From Enterobacteriaceae bacterium (GTDB taxonomy: Bacteria > Pseudomonadota > Gammaproteobacteria > Enterobacterales > Enterobacteriaceae): a DNA stretch of 64,000 nt. The stretch spans positions 121,231-185,230 of the forward strand of contig JAISKF010000040.1 in NCBI GenBank assembly GCA_031261005.1, given 5' to 3'. A program made the position numbers and the translations under genes. Below, one piece after another: positions 19,234 to 29,107 of the stretch (positions within the stretch are counted from its first letter, which is position 1; every line of letters begins with the position of its first letter). The notes beneath the pieces are model-generated. The model was not told the DNA's origin and made no database searches. It saw only the letters and a list, made by a program, of their open reading frames with translations.

Positions 19234-20523
19234 CTACTCCGGCAACCCCATCAAAAATTCACGTAAGCGCGCAAATTCTGCGGGTAAGTAATAGGATAAC
19301 AACGGTAATTCTGCGCGTTCCGCTAGTGCTTGCGGCAGCGGTAAGGTTGTTTCTAAGATTTGCTCGACGCTTTCTTTAAACTTCGCGGGATGGGCTGTGC
19401 TTAAGAATAAGCCGTATTCGCCAGCTTTCAGTTCATCGCGTAGTTTGCGGTAGGCAATTGCGCCGTGCGGTTCGGAGGTGTAACCCAGTTTTGCCAGTTC
19501 GCGCAGGGTTGCGCGGGTGGTTTCATCACTGACTGCACCGTAGCCGAGCGATTTCAACTGCCAATCTTTGCGGCGGAATAGTTCTTCGATGCGCGGCCAG
19601 TTGTTAGGCTGGCTGACGTCCATTGCATTAGATAATGTGGCAACGGTTTTGTGCGGTTGCCATTGACCATCAGCCAGATAGCGCGGCACGGTGTCATTGG
19701 CATTGGTGGCGGCAATAAAGCGTTTCACTGGCAGACCGAGTGATTTAGCCAGTAAACCAGCGGTCAGATCGCCGAAGTTGCCGCTTGGTACAGAAATGAC
19801 TAATTGATTGCGTTGTTCTTGCGTCAGTTGAGCGACAGCTTCAAAGTAGTAGCAGATTTGCGCCAGCAAGCGGCTGATATTAATTGAGTTGGCGGAGTTC
19901 AGCCCTAAAGCAACTTTCAGTTCTTCATCATCAAACGCATGTTTGACTAACGCCTGACAAGCATCAAAATCGCCGTCGATGGCAACAGTATGAATATTGC
20001 CGCCCAATGTACAAAACAGTTTTTCCTGTAACGGACTAATTTTGCCATTTGGATAGAGGATCACCACGCGCACATTTTTTAAGCCGTAAAAGGCGTGAGC
20101 GACCGCAGCGCCGGTATCGCCAGACGTAGCAGTTAAAATCGTTACGGGCGTATCACCGGCAACTTGCGCCAGCATTTGCGCCATAATGCGCCCGCCGAAG
20201 TCTTTAAATGCCAGCGTTGGTCCGTGAAACAGCTCCAGCGTGCCTATATCTTCTTCTACCGGTACTACTGGCGCAGGAAACTGGAACGCATTGGCGACGC
20301 GCTTCGCGACATCAGCAGCAGAAATTTCGTCGCCGATATACGCTGACAGAATGCGAGCGCTGCGGGTGACGAAATCTAGCGATAACAATTCATCGATTTC
20401 AGAGCGGCTAAATGCTGGTAGATCGGCGGGGAAAAATAATCCTTGCTGTTTGCCTAATCCCTGACGAACTGCCTGAGCAAAACTTACCTGCTCGTTATGA
20501 TCTTTTAAGTTATATAGTTTCAT
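19234..20523 (-). CDS. thrC: threonine synthase
   Basis: PLP enzyme converting O-phosphohomoserine to threonine. I choose the ATG at 20523 (MKLYNLKDHNEQVSF), giving 429 residues (E. coli 428); a longer open frame adds 19 unrelated residues. The PLP lysine is in LAFKDFGGR, preceded by ELFHGPT, and the phosphate-binding SVPSGNFGD and TATSGDTGAA loops are present. Last gene of thrLABC, 17 bases after thrB. No clear terminator follows within the 250 bases to the effector-like gene. Confidence 0.97.
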   Translation of the reverse strand: MKLYNLKDHNEQVSFAQAVRQGLGKQQGLFFPADLPAFSRSEIDELLSLDFVTRSARILSAYIGDEISAADVAKRVANAFQFPAPVVPVEEDIGTLELFHGPTLAFKDFGGRIMAQMLAQVAGDTPVTILTATSGDTGAAVAHAFYGLKNVRVVILYPNGKISPLQEKLFCTLGGNIHTVAIDGDFDACQALVKHAFDDEELKVALGLNSANSINISRLLAQICYYFEAVAQLTQEQRNQLVISVPSGNFGDLTAGLLAKSLGLPVKRFIAATNANDTVPRYLADGQWQPHKTVATLSNAMDVSQPNNWPRIEELFRRKDWQLKSLGYGAVSDETTRATLRELAKLGYTSEPHGAIAYRKLRDELKAGEYGLFLSTAHPAKFKESVEQILETTLPLPQALAERAELPLLSYYLPAEFARLREFLMGLPE

Positions 20524-20540
20524 TGTGTTGCTAATTTCCA

Positions 20541-21470
20541 TTAATTCAATTGACGAGCGCCGACGGTATCCATACGGCAAACGTGAACAAAGCCTTCATC
20601 ATTCTGTACATAATGCTTGCTTAACCAGTCGGCGAGACGTTGAGCTGTATCCAGCCGATCGCTGACTGCAAACAACGTTGGACCAGAACCGGAAATACCG
20701 CAGGTTAGCGCACCAATATCCTGAGCAGCTTTGCGGGCTTCGGCAAATCCCGGTAACAAGCGGGTACGATAAGGTTCGGCGATCACATCTTGCATCAGTT
20801 TCGCGGCTAATTCGGGTTGCTGCGTGTGGCAAGCATGGATAAAACCACCAAGATAGCGCCCATGACGAACGCAGTCCTGACGCAAATATTGCGCGGGCAA
20901 AATAGCTCTGGCTTCCGCAGTGGAAACTTTAACACCCGGATACGCCATTACCCAATACCAGCTATCAAAACTCGGTACGGACTGGCTGATAATGCCGTTT
21001 TCTTCCAGCATCAATTGCATTCCGCCCAGATAACAAGGCGCGACATTATCATAATGAACGCTGCCGGAAATTCTTCCCTCCAGCTCGCCCATCATGGTTA
21101 GCAGTTCAGTTTCATTAAATGGTCGATCACAGTATTCATTTAACGCCATTAAACCCGCAACAACAGAACAAGCACTAGAACCCAGACCAGAGCCGATCGG
21201 CATATTCTTTTCCAGCACCATCGCCACCGAAAGTTCGCGCCCTAAACGCTGGCAAAACAGTTCCCAACATTGATAAACAATATTCTCTTTTGGTTCGGTA
21301 GGTAGCTTACTGACAAAGCGCCCTTTATTGGTCAGGCTGAATTGAGAGGCAGCCTGAATGCTGACGCAATCGCCTAACAACGTACCGTCAACAGGCGATA
21401 CTGCTGCACCCAGCACGTCAAATCCTACGCTGACATTACCAATTGATGCAGGCGCATATATCTTTATCAT
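20541..21470 (-). CDS. thrB: homoserine kinase
   Basis: GHMP-family kinase phosphorylating L-homoserine. The start is the ATG at 21470 ([18 protein letters not shown]), giving 309 residues against 310 in E. coli; upstream in-frame codons overlap thrA and are not conserved. The ATP-binding GHMP loop is [13 protein letters not shown] and the C-terminal [11 protein letters not shown] segment is present. It begins one base after the thrA stop, so it is translationally coupled. Confidence 0.97.
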   Translation of the reverse strand: MIKIYAPASIGNVSVGFDVLGAAVSPVDGTLLGDCVSIQAASQFSLTNKGRFVSKLPTEPKENIVYQCWELFCQRLGRELSVAMVLEKNMPIGSGLGSSACSVVAGLMALNEYCDRPFNETELLTMMGELEGRISGSVHYDNVAPCYLGGMQLMLEENGIISQSVPSFDSWYWVMAYPGVKVSTAEARAILPAQYLRQDCVRHGRYLGGFIHACHTQQPELAAKLMQDVIAEPYRTRLLPGFAEARKAAQDIGALTCGISGSGPTLFAVSDRLDTAQRLADWLSKHYVQNDEGFVHVCRMDTVGARQLN

Positions 21471-21471
21471 C

Positions 21472-23931
21472 TTAAACTCCCAGCTTTCCTGACAAGGTGC
21501 GTAACATATCGGCAAACACACCGGCGGCAGTCACATCATTTCCCGCGCCATAACCGCGTAACACCAGCGGTAACGGCTGATAATAACGGGTATAAAACGC
21601 CAGCGCATTCTCACCATTTTTTACTTTAAACAACGGATCGTTATCATCAATGGCTTCAATTTTTACCTGACACTGCCCCTCTTTAATGCTGCCGACATAG
21701 CGCAAAACGTTGCCTTGTTTTGTTGCTTGTTCAACACGTTGAGCAAATTCAGCATCTAATTCAGGCAAGCGCGCCATAAAACTGGCGACATCACCATCAG
21801 CATTAAATGAAGCAGGCAACACGGATTCAACATGGATCTGATCCAGCTCTAATGAATAACCAGCTTCACGCGCCAGAATCAACAACTTACGGGCGACGTC
21901 CATACCTGACAGATCATCACGCGGATCAGGTTCAGTGTAGCCTTTCTCTTTCGCTAGTTTAGTGGCTTCTGACAAGCTGAAACCTTCATCTAGCAGACCA
22001 AAAATAAAGGATAACGAACCAGAGAGAATACCGGAAAAACTCAATAATTCATCACCGGCATTAAATAAATTTTGCAGGTTCTCAATAACCGGCAATCCCG
22101 CACCAACATTGGTGTCATACAGGAACTTACGATTACTGGCACTCGCCGCCTGACGCAATTGATGGTAATAGTTCATCGAGCCGGTATTGGCTTTTTTATT
22201 CGGCGTAACAACATGGAAACCATCAGCCAAGAATTCAGCATATTGCGATGCCACTTCCTGACTGGAAGTACAATCAACAATCACAGGGTTTAGCAGATGA
22301 TATTCTTTCACCAGACGCATCAGATATTCCAGACTAAACGGCTCTTCTGCCGCTGCCAGTGCTTCACGCCAGTTGGTCAGATCAATGCCTAACGTATTCG
22401 TCACCATACCGCGCGAGTTAGCGATACCGCAGACGCGCAGTTCAATATTTTTACGCATTAACCACGGTTGCTGGCGATAAATTTGATCCAATAATGCGCC
22501 GCCGACACCACCGACGCCGATCAGAAAGACATCGACAACTTGGTTGGTATCAAATAGCACCTGATGGCTGGCACGCACAGCAGTTGTCGCGACATCGTTG
22601 TTGACGACCGCAGAGATAGAACGTTCAGAAGAGCCTTGCGCGATAGCAACAATATTGATATTTGCGCGTGCTAATGCGCTAAAGAAGCGGGCTGACATGC
22701 CGCGCAGAGTACGCATGTTATCGCCGATAACGGAGATAATCGCTAACTTATCGACGACATCAAGAGGATCGAGCAAGCCATCTTTTAATTCCAGATAGAA
22801 TTCATCTTCCAGCGCTCTGCTGGCACGGGATAATTCGTTTTGCGGCACACAAAAGCTAATACTGTATTCCGATGAAGATTGCGTGATCAGCACAACCGAT
22901 ACGCCTACACGCGACATCACAGAGAATACACGCGCAGCCATACCAACCATACCTTTCATACCCGGACCGGAAACATTGATCATCGCCATATTATTCAGGT
23001 TGGTGATGCCTTTGACCGGATAGCGTTCATCACCGCTTTCACGGCTAATTAGCGTTCCCGGTGCTTGTGGATTGGCGGTGTTTTTAATCAGGCAAGGAAT
23101 TTGGAACTGGGCGATTGGGGCGATGGTACGCGGGTGAAGAACTTTAGCGCCGAAATAAGAAAGTTCCATTGCCTCTTGATAAGACATGGATTTCAGCAAC
23201 TTCGCGCCGGGAACTGAACGTGGGTCACAAGTATAAACACCATCAACATCGGTCCAAATTTCACAGCTATCAGCACGCAAACATGCCGCCAGAACTGCGG
23301 CGGAATAATCAGAGCCATTGCGCCCTAACACCACTAATTCGCCTTTATCATTACCTGCGGTGAAACCTGCCATCAAGATGACGTGATCTTGTGGAATCGC
23401 TGATTCCACGATACGGCGCGTAGATTCAGTAATATCAACGGTCGATTCCAGATAGTGACCGTGCGCCAGCAGCATTGCTACCGGATTAATCACCGTAACA
23501 CCATAACCTCTGGCTTGAAATACCGATTCCATAATGGCGATAGAGAGTTTTTCACCGCGGCTGATAATCGCTGCATTCACGCTGTCCGGGCATTGCCCCA
23601 GCATAGAAATACCAAGCAGTACATGTTTAAGCTGGGCAAACTCCTGTGCCACAACGCATTGTAAGCGCTCATAGGCAAAACCCGATTGTGTTTCCGCTAA
23701 TCCTTGCAGCAGGTCAGCAAAAATTTGTTCTGCGTCCATCATGTTGGTGACAACATCTTGACCGGCAACGGTCTTTTCAATCATCGCGACCAGATGATTG
23801 GTAATTTTAGCTGGCGCTGACAGAACTGTAGCAACCTGTCCCTGACGTGCATTACTTTCAATGATGTCTGCCACACGTAAAAAACGTTCAGCATTTGCTA
23901 CTGATGTACCGCCGAATTTCAGAACTCGCAT
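21472..23931 (-). CDS. thrA: bifunctional aspartokinase I / homoserine dehydrogenase I
   Basis: Fused enzyme for the first and third steps from aspartate to threonine, normally feedback-inhibited by threonine. It has 819 residues (E. coli 820). The N-terminal kinase begins [18 protein letters not shown]. Two ACT regulatory modules lie around residues 315-460 ([27 protein letters not shown]). The C-terminal dehydrogenase has a Rossmann loop ([12 protein letters not shown]) and the ERDVNAGLP-type segment [12 protein letters not shown]. Ribosome-binding site AGGA 5 bases before ATG. First structural gene after the attenuator. Confidence 0.98.
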   Translation of the reverse strand: MRVLKFGGTSVANAERFLRVADIIESNARQGQVATVLSAPAKITNHLVAMIEKTVAGQDVVTNMMDAEQIFADLLQGLAETQSGFAYERLQCVVAQEFAQLKHVLLGISMLGQCPDSVNAAIISRGEKLSIAIMESVFQARGYGVTVINPVAMLLAHGHYLESTVDITESTRRIVESAIPQDHVILMAGFTAGNDKGELVVLGRNGSDYSAAVLAACLRADSCEIWTDVDGVYTCDPRSVPGAKLLKSMSYQEAMELSYFGAKVLHPRTIAPIAQFQIPCLIKNTANPQAPGTLISRESGDERYPVKGITNLNNMAMINVSGPGMKGMVGMAARVFSVMSRVGVSVVLITQSSSEYSISFCVPQNELSRASRALEDEFYLELKDGLLDPLDVVDKLAIISVIGDNMRTLRGMSARFFSALARANINIVAIAQGSSERSISAVVNNDVATTAVRASHQVLFDTNQVVDVFLIGVGGVGGALLDQIYRQQPWLMRKNIELRVCGIANSRGMVTNTLGIDLTNWREALAAAEEPFSLEYLMRLVKEYHLLNPVIVDCTSSQEVASQYAEFLADGFHVVTPNKKANTGSMNYYHQLRQAASASNRKFLYDTNVGAGLPVIENLQNLFNAGDELLSFSGILSGSLSFIFGLLDEGFSLSEATKLAKEKGYTEPDPRDDLSGMDVARKLLILAREAGYSLELDQIHVESVLPASFNADGDVASFMARLPELDAEFAQRVEQATKQGNVLRYVGSIKEGQCQVKIEAIDDNDPLFKVKNGENALAFYTRYYQPLPLVLRGYGAGNDVTAAGVFADMLRTLSGKLGV

Positions 23932-23992
23932 TTCCTAGCCTCTCCTGCCTTATCCGAATTAATAATTATTAAAAAAATCAATAGAAAATCAG

Positions 23993-24030
23993 CAAAAAAA
24001 AACCCGCATTCGATTACGATGCGGGCTTTT
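23993..24030 (-). terminator. threonine operon attenuator
   Basis: On the minus strand GCCCGCAT and ATGCGGG pair around CGTAATCGA and are followed by a run of nine T just before thrA. Lying between the leader peptide and thrA, this is the classical transcription attenuator. Confidence 0.93.
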
Positions 24031-24045
24031 CATTTTGTTTAAGCG

Positions 24046-24114
24046 TCAGCCCGCCCCACTAGTAATAATACCGGTGGTCGTGGTTGTCATTGTCATGCTG
24101 CTGAGGCTTAACAT
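24046..24114 (-). CDS. thrL: thr operon leader peptide
   Basis: Short regulatory frame, too small for routine gene calling. From the ATG at 24114 it encodes 22 residues, and from a second in-frame ATG at 24096 it encodes 16. The latter version is MTMTTTTTGIITSGAG, rich in threonine and isoleucine and ending GAG like E. coli ThrL. Ribosome stalling at these codons when charged tRNA-Thr or tRNA-Ile is scarce would prevent the attenuator hairpin from forming. A weak GGACAG lies about 10 bases before the upstream ATG. Which ATG is used is uncertain. Confidence 0.9.
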   Translation of the reverse strand: MLSLSSMTMTTTTTGIITSGAG

Positions 24115-24120
24115 AATCTG

Positions 24121-25062
24121 TCTGTCCAATAGTTTTGCTAATACTGGGTAATGGATTAAAGCAATTATGACTAAGAGTCAATTTATTTTTAATATTTCAC
24201 TGAAATTAACGCGCTAAAAAGTAATATTTTTCCAGATAAACGAAAGTTAAATAATAGTTAAAATCAACAAGATAGATAATATTAAAATCAAAAATGCATA
24301 AGGAATTTAATTTTTATAACAGCATTTTATGTATTTTCAACTAATTTTAAGCACTTTAGCAGGTAATTTAACTCAATATAAAAAATTCATTTTTGATTAA
24401 TTCCGATAATTTATTTAATAGCAAAATATATCACTAAAATATGGTTATAAATTAAACTCACTAAACCACAAAACCCTGTAAGTTGTGATGATTTACGAAA
24501 ACGTTATAAATGAAAAATATTTGTTAAAAACAATTTCTTTTTTCAGTGAAAATCAGGAAACTTGTTTATTCTCCCACCTCATTGATTGTTGTGGGCAAAA
24601 TGACAGATTAAACGAGTGCTAAAATGCGTGTTTATTTATCTTGAATGTGAAAAAAAAGTCACAAAATGTCATTCCTGATGCACGAGTTTTGTGGATTTTT
24701 CTCACAAATCAGCTAATCTGTTATAACTATTATTGATATATATCAACAAGCCATAATTTTGTTGATAGGCAAAATAAAGAGTCCTGTTATATTACAGCTT
24801 CATTAAAGTGCAATAATTAATCAATTTTGACAAATCGCGGATATATCAGGCAGTTACTCTAAGTAATCACTTGGTTAGTTTCGTGATTTTGTCAGAACGT
24901 GAAATAGATTTGATAAAGATAAGGGATTCGTCCCTTAATCAACAGCAATCATCGGTAATTTGTTTAGCTATTTTTGGCTAAAGATTAATAAAGTTTAATA
25001 GCTTAGGTAAATTATCTGGCTGCTGTAATGTTTGATTTTGTTAGCAAATTTAGGGAATAAAC
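24121..25062. other. long divergent thr/arcA intergenic region
   Basis: About 940 very AT-rich bases between the threonine leader and arcA. It should carry the thr promoter (near 24130-24200) and a long arcA leader. I find no credible protein gene; in E. coli the small yjjY and trmL lie in this interval, but neither is recognisable here. The FNR-type site is listed separately. Confidence 0.55.
24733..24746 (+). promoter_or_regulatory. FNR box upstream of arcA
   Basis: TTGATATATATCAA is a perfect match to the FNR consensus TTGAT-N4-ATCAA. A TATATT -10-like hexamer at 24788-24793 would place transcription start near 24800 and the FNR centre at about -60.5, the class I spacing. arcA of E. coli is known to be activated by FNR; promoter placement here is inferred. 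Confidence 0.78.
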
Positions 25063-25782
25063 ATGCAGACTCCGCATATCCTGATCGTTGAAGACGAACT
25101 AGTAACTCGTAACACATTAAAAAGCATTTTCGAGGCGGAAGGATACGTTGTCTTTGAAGCCAATGATGGTGCAGAAATGCACCGGATTTTATCCGACCAT
25201 AATATTAATCTGGTCATCATGGACATCAACCTGCCGGGCAAAAATGGTTTATTGTTAGCTCGTGAGTTGCGTGAACAAGCAGCCGTAGCATTGATGTTCT
25301 TAACCGGTAGAGATAACGAAGTTGATAAGATACTTGGCTTAGAAATCGGTGCTGATGATTACATCACTAAACCATTTAATCCTCGTGAACTGACTATCCG
25401 CGCCCGCAACTTGCTGTCTCGTACCATGAATTTAGGTGCTGTCATTAATGAAGAACGTAAGCTGGTTGAAAATTATAAATTCAACGGCTGGACGTTAGAC
25501 ATTAACAGCCGTTCTTTAATCAATCCTGCGGGTGAGATGTTTAAACTGCCGCGCAGTGAATTCCGTGCCATGCTGTTTTTCTGTGAAAACCCGGGAAAAA
25601 TTCAGTCACGCGAAGAGTTATTAAAGAAAATGACTGGACGTGAACTAAAAGCGCATGATCGCACCGTCGATGTAACTATCCGCCGTATCCGTAAACATTT
25701 TGAATCTGTGCCTGATACGCCAGAAATCATCGCGACTATTCATGGCGAAGGTTATCGTTTCTGCGGTGATCTCGAAGAATAA
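25063..25782 (+). CDS. arcA: two-component response regulator ArcA
   Basis: Global regulator of aerobic/anaerobic metabolism, phosphorylated by ArcB. It has 239 residues (E. coli 238). The receiver domain carries acidic EDE at 10-12, phospho-acceptor Asp54 in [13 protein letters not shown], Thr in FLTGRD and Lys in [11 protein letters not shown]. The OmpR-type winged-helix domain follows, with [15 protein letters not shown] as the recognition helix. Preceded by a long leader and an FNR box. Confidence 0.98.
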   Translation: MQTPHILIVEDELVTRNTLKSIFEAEGYVVFEANDGAEMHRILSDHNINLVIMDINLPGKNGLLLARELREQAAVALMFLTGRDNEVDKILGLEIGADDYITKPFNPRELTIRARNLLSRTMNLGAVINEERKLVENYKFNGWTLDINSRSLINPAGEMFKLPRSEFRAMLFFCENPGKIQSREELLKKMTGRELKAHDRTVDVTIRRIRKHFESVPDTPEIIATIHGEGYRFCGDLEE

Positions 25783-25812
25783 CAACATTGTCATGATATT
25801 TAGCTCGTTTTA

Positions 25813-25846
25813 AAACCAGCATTCAGCAATGAACTGCTGGTTTTTT
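25813..25846 (+). terminator. arcA rho-independent terminator
   Basis: AACCAGCA and TGCTGGTT pair around a 13-base loop, followed by six T, about 30 bases after the arcA stop. Confidence 0.9.
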
Positions 25847-25849
25847 ATT

Positions 25850-26349
25850 GCCTGAAAGTAAATTGGCACATATTCATATTCCCTGACCGTTAGAAAAAAA
25901 TTTATAACGCGGCAAAAAATCTTATTTTTGCGTTCTCACTTTTGTTTATAAGCAATTGAGAAAATTAAAACTAAAAGTTATAAAAACACGCCTTTAGGCT
26001 CATAATTTTTATTAAACACCTATTATTTACAACATTACTATTGTGGTATCCGACTAAGATACTGTTCAATTTGTTCAAAATAATCTATTTTCTTATGAAT
26101 TGACTTCTAAATAATGATTATAAAATCAGGTAATTAAAAATTGCCGTAATACGTGAATTTACGGGAAAACCATTACTAAATAGTATGGAAATACCTTGTT
26201 TCAGTCTTATTATTACACTGGTATCACTAACTTGTTAAAATGTGCGCTTACGTGTTGCAATGGTTGATAATAACTATAAAGTGATAAAAAGCTAATAATG
26301 GTTATGCCCATTTGGTAGTGTTGCGCCCAATAATGTTAAGGAAGTATTT
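25850..26349. other. arcA/rob intergenic region
   Basis: About 500 AT-rich bases between the arcA terminator and rob. No coding frame, repeat copy or RNA gene seen. The rob promoter should be in the last 150 bases. A ribosome-binding site AAGGAAG immediately precedes the rob ATG. Confidence 0.5.
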
Positions 26350-27231
26350 ATGGACCAAGCCAGTATTATCCGTGATCTTCTAGACTGGCTAGAAAGTCAT
26401 TTAGATCAGCCGTTATCGCTTGATAATGTTGCAGCTAAATCAGGCTATTCTAAATGGCACTTACAGCGAATGTTTAAAGAGATTACCGGTCAGGCTATCG
26501 GCTCTTACATTCGTGCTCGCCGTCTGTCTAAAGCTGCCGTCGCCTTACGGCTAACCGCCCGCCCTATTTTGGACGTTGCTTTACAATATCGTTTTGATTC
26601 ACAGCAAACATTTACCCGTGCGTTTAAAAAGCAATTTAACCAAACGCCTGCATTTTACCGCCGCGCCGATTCATGGAGTGCCGTGGGTATATGTCCGCCG
26701 ATAAAATTATCCGGCAATAACTTAATACCTGTTGAATATGTCATGCTGGAAGAAAAACCACTTGTTGGTATAACGCAAAGTTACACTTGCCGTCTGGAAG
26801 ATATGTACGAATCAAAATCACTGATTCGTACTCAATTCTGGAAACAATATATGAGCAACTTACCAATAGAAATTCCACCAGTGTTATATGCCCTGAATCA
26901 TTCCCGTCCAAGTCAGGAGAAAGACGATGAGCAGGAAGTATTTTATACCACCGCTTTAGAACCGCAATATATGCCGCAATACCTTGAAGGTCATGCTGTT
27001 CACGCATTGACGCTGCAAGGCGGCGAATATGCGAAATTCCGTTATAACGGTCCGCGTGACGGCGTGCGGCGTTTCGTAATGACGCTTTATGGTACTTGTT
27101 TGCCATTGCTGAAACTGACGCGTAGAAAAGGCTATGATATTGAAGTATTTTATCCGGCGAATAAAGACAAAATCGGTGATGCGGCAACTGACATTCTTAG
27201 CGGTGAGTATCTGATTCCAATCCAGCGCTAG
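26350..27231 (+). CDS. rob: right origin-binding protein / transcription activator Rob
   Basis: AraC/XylS-family regulator of the MarA/SoxS/Rob regulon (efflux, superoxide and organic solvent tolerance). It has 293 residues (E. coli 289). The N-terminal double helix-turn-helix (about residues 8-105) contains SGYSKWHLQRMFKEITG and FDSQQTFTRAFKKQF. The GyrI-like effector-binding domain occupies the C-terminal two thirds (VMLEEKPLVGI through YIPIQ-like YLIPIQR). In E. coli it also lies near arcA with gpmB convergent. Confidence 0.97.
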   Translation: MDQASIIRDLLDWLESHLDQPLSLDNVAAKSGYSKWHLQRMFKEITGQAIGSYIRARRLSKAAVALRLTARPILDVALQYRFDSQQTFTRAFKKQFNQTPAFYRRADSWSAVGICPPIKLSGNNLIPVEYVMLEEKPLVGITQSYTCRLEDMYESKSLIRTQFWKQYMSNLPIEIPPVLYALNHSRPSQEKDDEQEVFYTTALEPQYMPQYLEGHAVHALTLQGGEYAKFRYNGPRDGVRRFVMTLYGTCLPLLKLTRRKGYDIEVFYPANKDKIGDAATDILSGEYLIPIQR

Positions 27232-27240
27232 CGCTGGATT
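27219..27240. terminator. perfect palindrome over the rob stop codon
   Basis: A 22-base perfect palindrome, AATCCAGCGC-TA-GCGCTGGATT, contains the rob TAG stop and is followed by TTATTCCGTCTTT. It lies between convergent rob and gpmB and can act from either side. Termination is inferred from placement and the short T-rich tail. Confidence 0.65.
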
Positions 27241-27263
27241 TTATTCCGTCTTTCTTGATGAAA

Positions 27264-27896
27264 CTAAGATAAGTTTGCCGTCAGATGTTGAGTATCTCCG
27301 GCAAACTCAACTATCCAGCCCGGCGCAAGCCACGGGCTATTTTGGTTCTCTACCATCGATAATGAGCAATTCCGCAAGCGAAAGCGGCGCTCAGCATAAG
27401 GCGATAAACCCAGCACATTTCCCAATAAACTCACCAGCGCAATACCGTGACTGACCAGAACAGGACGGCTTCCCTGCGGCAATTTATCGCAATCGTCCAA
27501 CGCAGCACGCATACGCGCGGTCAGCTCGATTAATGACTCACCGTCAGGAATGCGTCCGTTCGGTGTACCATCAAGCACCTGACGCCGAAGCCGCTCCTCT
27601 TCTTCCGTCAGCGTATCAAAACAGCGCTGTTCCAGAATGCCCATATTTAACTCGCGCAAACGGGCATCATACGTCGGCTCAACCTGACAATATTCCGCTA
27701 ATAACTGTGCGGTTTGCCGCGTGCGCCCTAAATCGCTGGCAATAATATGTGTAATCCCCATCTCTTTTAAACGCATTCCTGCCAGACGCGCCTGCTGCTC
27801 ACCAAGTGCTGTTAAATCACTATTGGTCTGCCCCTGAATTTTACGGGCAACGTTCCACTCAGTTTCACCATGTCTAATTAAGTATACCTGTGTCAT
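27264..27896 (-). CDS. gpmB: histidine phosphatase family protein GpmB (YtjC)
   Basis: Member of the phosphoglycerate mutase-like histidine phosphatases; E. coli GpmB is reported mainly as a phosphatase, so the mutase name may not describe its real activity. It has 210 residues (E. coli 215). The catalytic RHG motif is in YLIRHGETEWN (His9), followed by IQGQTNSDLTALGEQQA. The second histidine lies in VLVSHGIAL. It is convergent with rob. Confidence 0.94.
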   Translation of the reverse strand: MTQVYLIRHGETEWNVARKIQGQTNSDLTALGEQQARLAGMRLKEMGITHIIASDLGRTRQTAQLLAEYCQVEPTYDARLRELNMGILEQRCFDTLTEEEERLRRQVLDGTPNGRIPDGESLIELTARMRAALDDCDKLPQGSRPVLVSHGIALVSLLGNVLGLSPYAERRFRLRNCSLSMVENQNSPWLAPGWIVEFAGDTQHLTANLS

Positions 27897-27943
27897 ACCT
27901 GTTATCCGTTATACTGGGAAAATGTCTTATCACTGTTTATACC

Positions 27944-27997
27944 CGTCATACTTTAAGCTGCATCTTGTTCTTATTAATAAACAGTTGGCTGCATAAT
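27944..27997 (+). repeat. CGTCATACTTTAAGCTGCAT-type enterobacterial repeat
   Basis: ACCCGTCATACTTTAAGCTGCATCTTGTTC followed after some AT-rich bases by GTTGGCTGCAT. Related copies appear at 62446-62500 and, inverted, at 31086-31128. I recall similar sequences between genes in Yersinia- and Serratia-like genomes; this is memory, not a search. Confidence 0.55.
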
Positions 27998-28003
27998 GGT
28001 TTG

Positions 28004-28081
28004 GTAGACAGGTTAACAACCGCTCTACGAATTATTATCAATCTATATTTTTACCATTTCTTTAGCTAAATTTCAGGTTAA
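28004..28081 (+). repeat. GTAG/CTAC repeat, single hairpin with right wing
   Basis: Core 28004-28028 is GTAGACAGGTTAACAACCGCTCTAC, a single hairpin. The right wing reads ATTATTATCAATCTATATTTTTACC and ends TTTCAGGTTAA, 2-3 bases before the yjjX ATG. The left wing is replaced by the other repeat type. Confidence 0.78.
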
Positions 28082-28083
28082 CT

Positions 28084-28608
28084 ATGTACCATGTCATTGC
28101 TGCAACAACTAATCCTGCAAAAATTAACGCCATTCATTTCGCTTTTACTGATCTCTTCGGTACAGATAACTTCCGCATCGAAAGTGTTGAAGTCAGCAGC
28201 GGCGTTGCCAATCAACCCATCGGTGATAAAGAAACCCGAACCGGTGCGCGAAATCGTGTGATGTCAGCCCGTCAAGTGCGACCGGAAGCTGATTTCTGGA
28301 TCGGTATAGAAGCTGGTATCGATGATGATATGACGTTTGCATGGATTGTCATTGAGAATAATCACTGTCGCGGTGAAGCCCGTTCCGCCAGTCTGATGCT
28401 GCCGCCAGTAATTGTACAAAAATTATATGAAGGGAAAGAACTTGGCGATGAAATGGCAGCATTAACGGGCATTAGCAACATTAAACAGCAAGGCGGCGCA
28501 ATTGGTTTATTTACTAATGGCAAGCTATCACGTACCAGCGTCTATCACCAAGCCTTGCTGCTGGCATTTGCGCCGTTTCGTCATGAAATTTATCAAATGA
28601 AGTGCTAA
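28084..28608 (+). CDS. yjjX: inosine/xanthosine triphosphatase YjjX
   Basis: House-cleaning NTPase hydrolysing ITP and XTP. It has 174 residues (E. coli 170). The N-terminal [15 protein letters not shown] and the [23 protein letters not shown] segment define the family; the acidic IGIEAGI segment carries likely metal ligands. Its ribosome-binding site must fall in the end of the upstream repeat (CAGGTTAACT), so the repeat may influence expression. Position matches E. coli, next to trpR. Confidence 0.95.
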   Translation: MYHVIAATTNPAKINAIHFAFTDLFGTDNFRIESVEVSSGVANQPIGDKETRTGARNRVMSARQVRPEADFWIGIEAGIDDDMTFAWIVIENNHCRGEARSASLMLPPVIVQKLYEGKELGDEMAALTGISNIKQQGGAIGLFTNGKLSRTSVYHQALLLAFAPFRHEIYQMKC

Positions 28609-28610
28609 TA

Positions 28611-28677
28611 AAAATATAGGTTAATAGATTGATAATAATAATCCGTAGGAACGGCAATCTGCCGCCCGCCAAACTAC
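28611..28677 (+). repeat. GTAG/CTAC repeat, short single-core copy
   Basis: Left wing fragment (ATAGGTTAATAGATTGATAATAATAAT), core 28645-28677 beginning GTAGGAACGGCAATCTGCCG and ending AAACTAC. The right wing is missing. It starts right after the yjjX stop. Confidence 0.75.
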
Positions 28678-28718
28678 GGAGAAATCAACGGGGATCATAA
28701 ATCCCCTCATTTTATAAT

Positions 28719-29012
28719 CTATTCCGCCTCTTTCAGCAGGCTCGCTTCCAGCCAGAGCCGGAACTCCGGTTCTGCCATTTTTAAACTGTTAGAACCGCGC
28801 GTGATGGTCGCGATCCCCGCGCCTAACTCGCTTTTTAATTCTCTCTGGCTCATTTTGCCACGCATCAGTTCTTCAACGATTCTCACCCGCGTACTGAAAG
28901 ATTCGCGCTCGTCCGGCGTCATTAAGAGCTGTAACAGATCGTGCTGATGCCCGTCCATAAACGCTTTTTCTAATAACATGACAAACCCCTGCCAATCCTG
29001 CGGTTGCAACAT
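28719..29012 (-). CDS. trpR: trp operon repressor
   Basis: Tryptophan-dependent repressor of trp genes and of itself. It has 97 residues, about ten fewer at the N-terminus than E. coli TrpR (108). The DNA-binding helix-turn-helix [22 protein letters not shown] is essentially identical to E. coli, as is [12 protein letters not shown]. Upstream on the minus strand, about 25 bases before the ATG, TGTACTAGCC resembles one half of a TrpR operator (GTACTAG), consistent with autoregulation, but the other half is poor. Divergent from nothing; slt lies upstream on the same strand. Confidence 0.96.
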   Translation of the reverse strand: MLQPQDWQGFVMLLEKAFMDGHQHDLLQLLMTPDERESFSTRVRIVEELMRGKMSQRELKSELGAGIATITRGSNSLKMAEPEFRLWLEASLLKEAE

Positions 29013-29107
29013 TTTATAAACTCCGGCTAATTAATGAACCATCTGGCTAGTACAATAACATAATCCGGCACAAAATGCAGGGCTGAGAACATGATTATCC
29101 GGTGGAA

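Noticed and set aside
24121..25062. tRNA or rRNA gene in the large thr/arcA gap
   Set aside because: No cloverleaf, no TTCGA-type T-loop with CCA end, and the sequence is too AT-rich.
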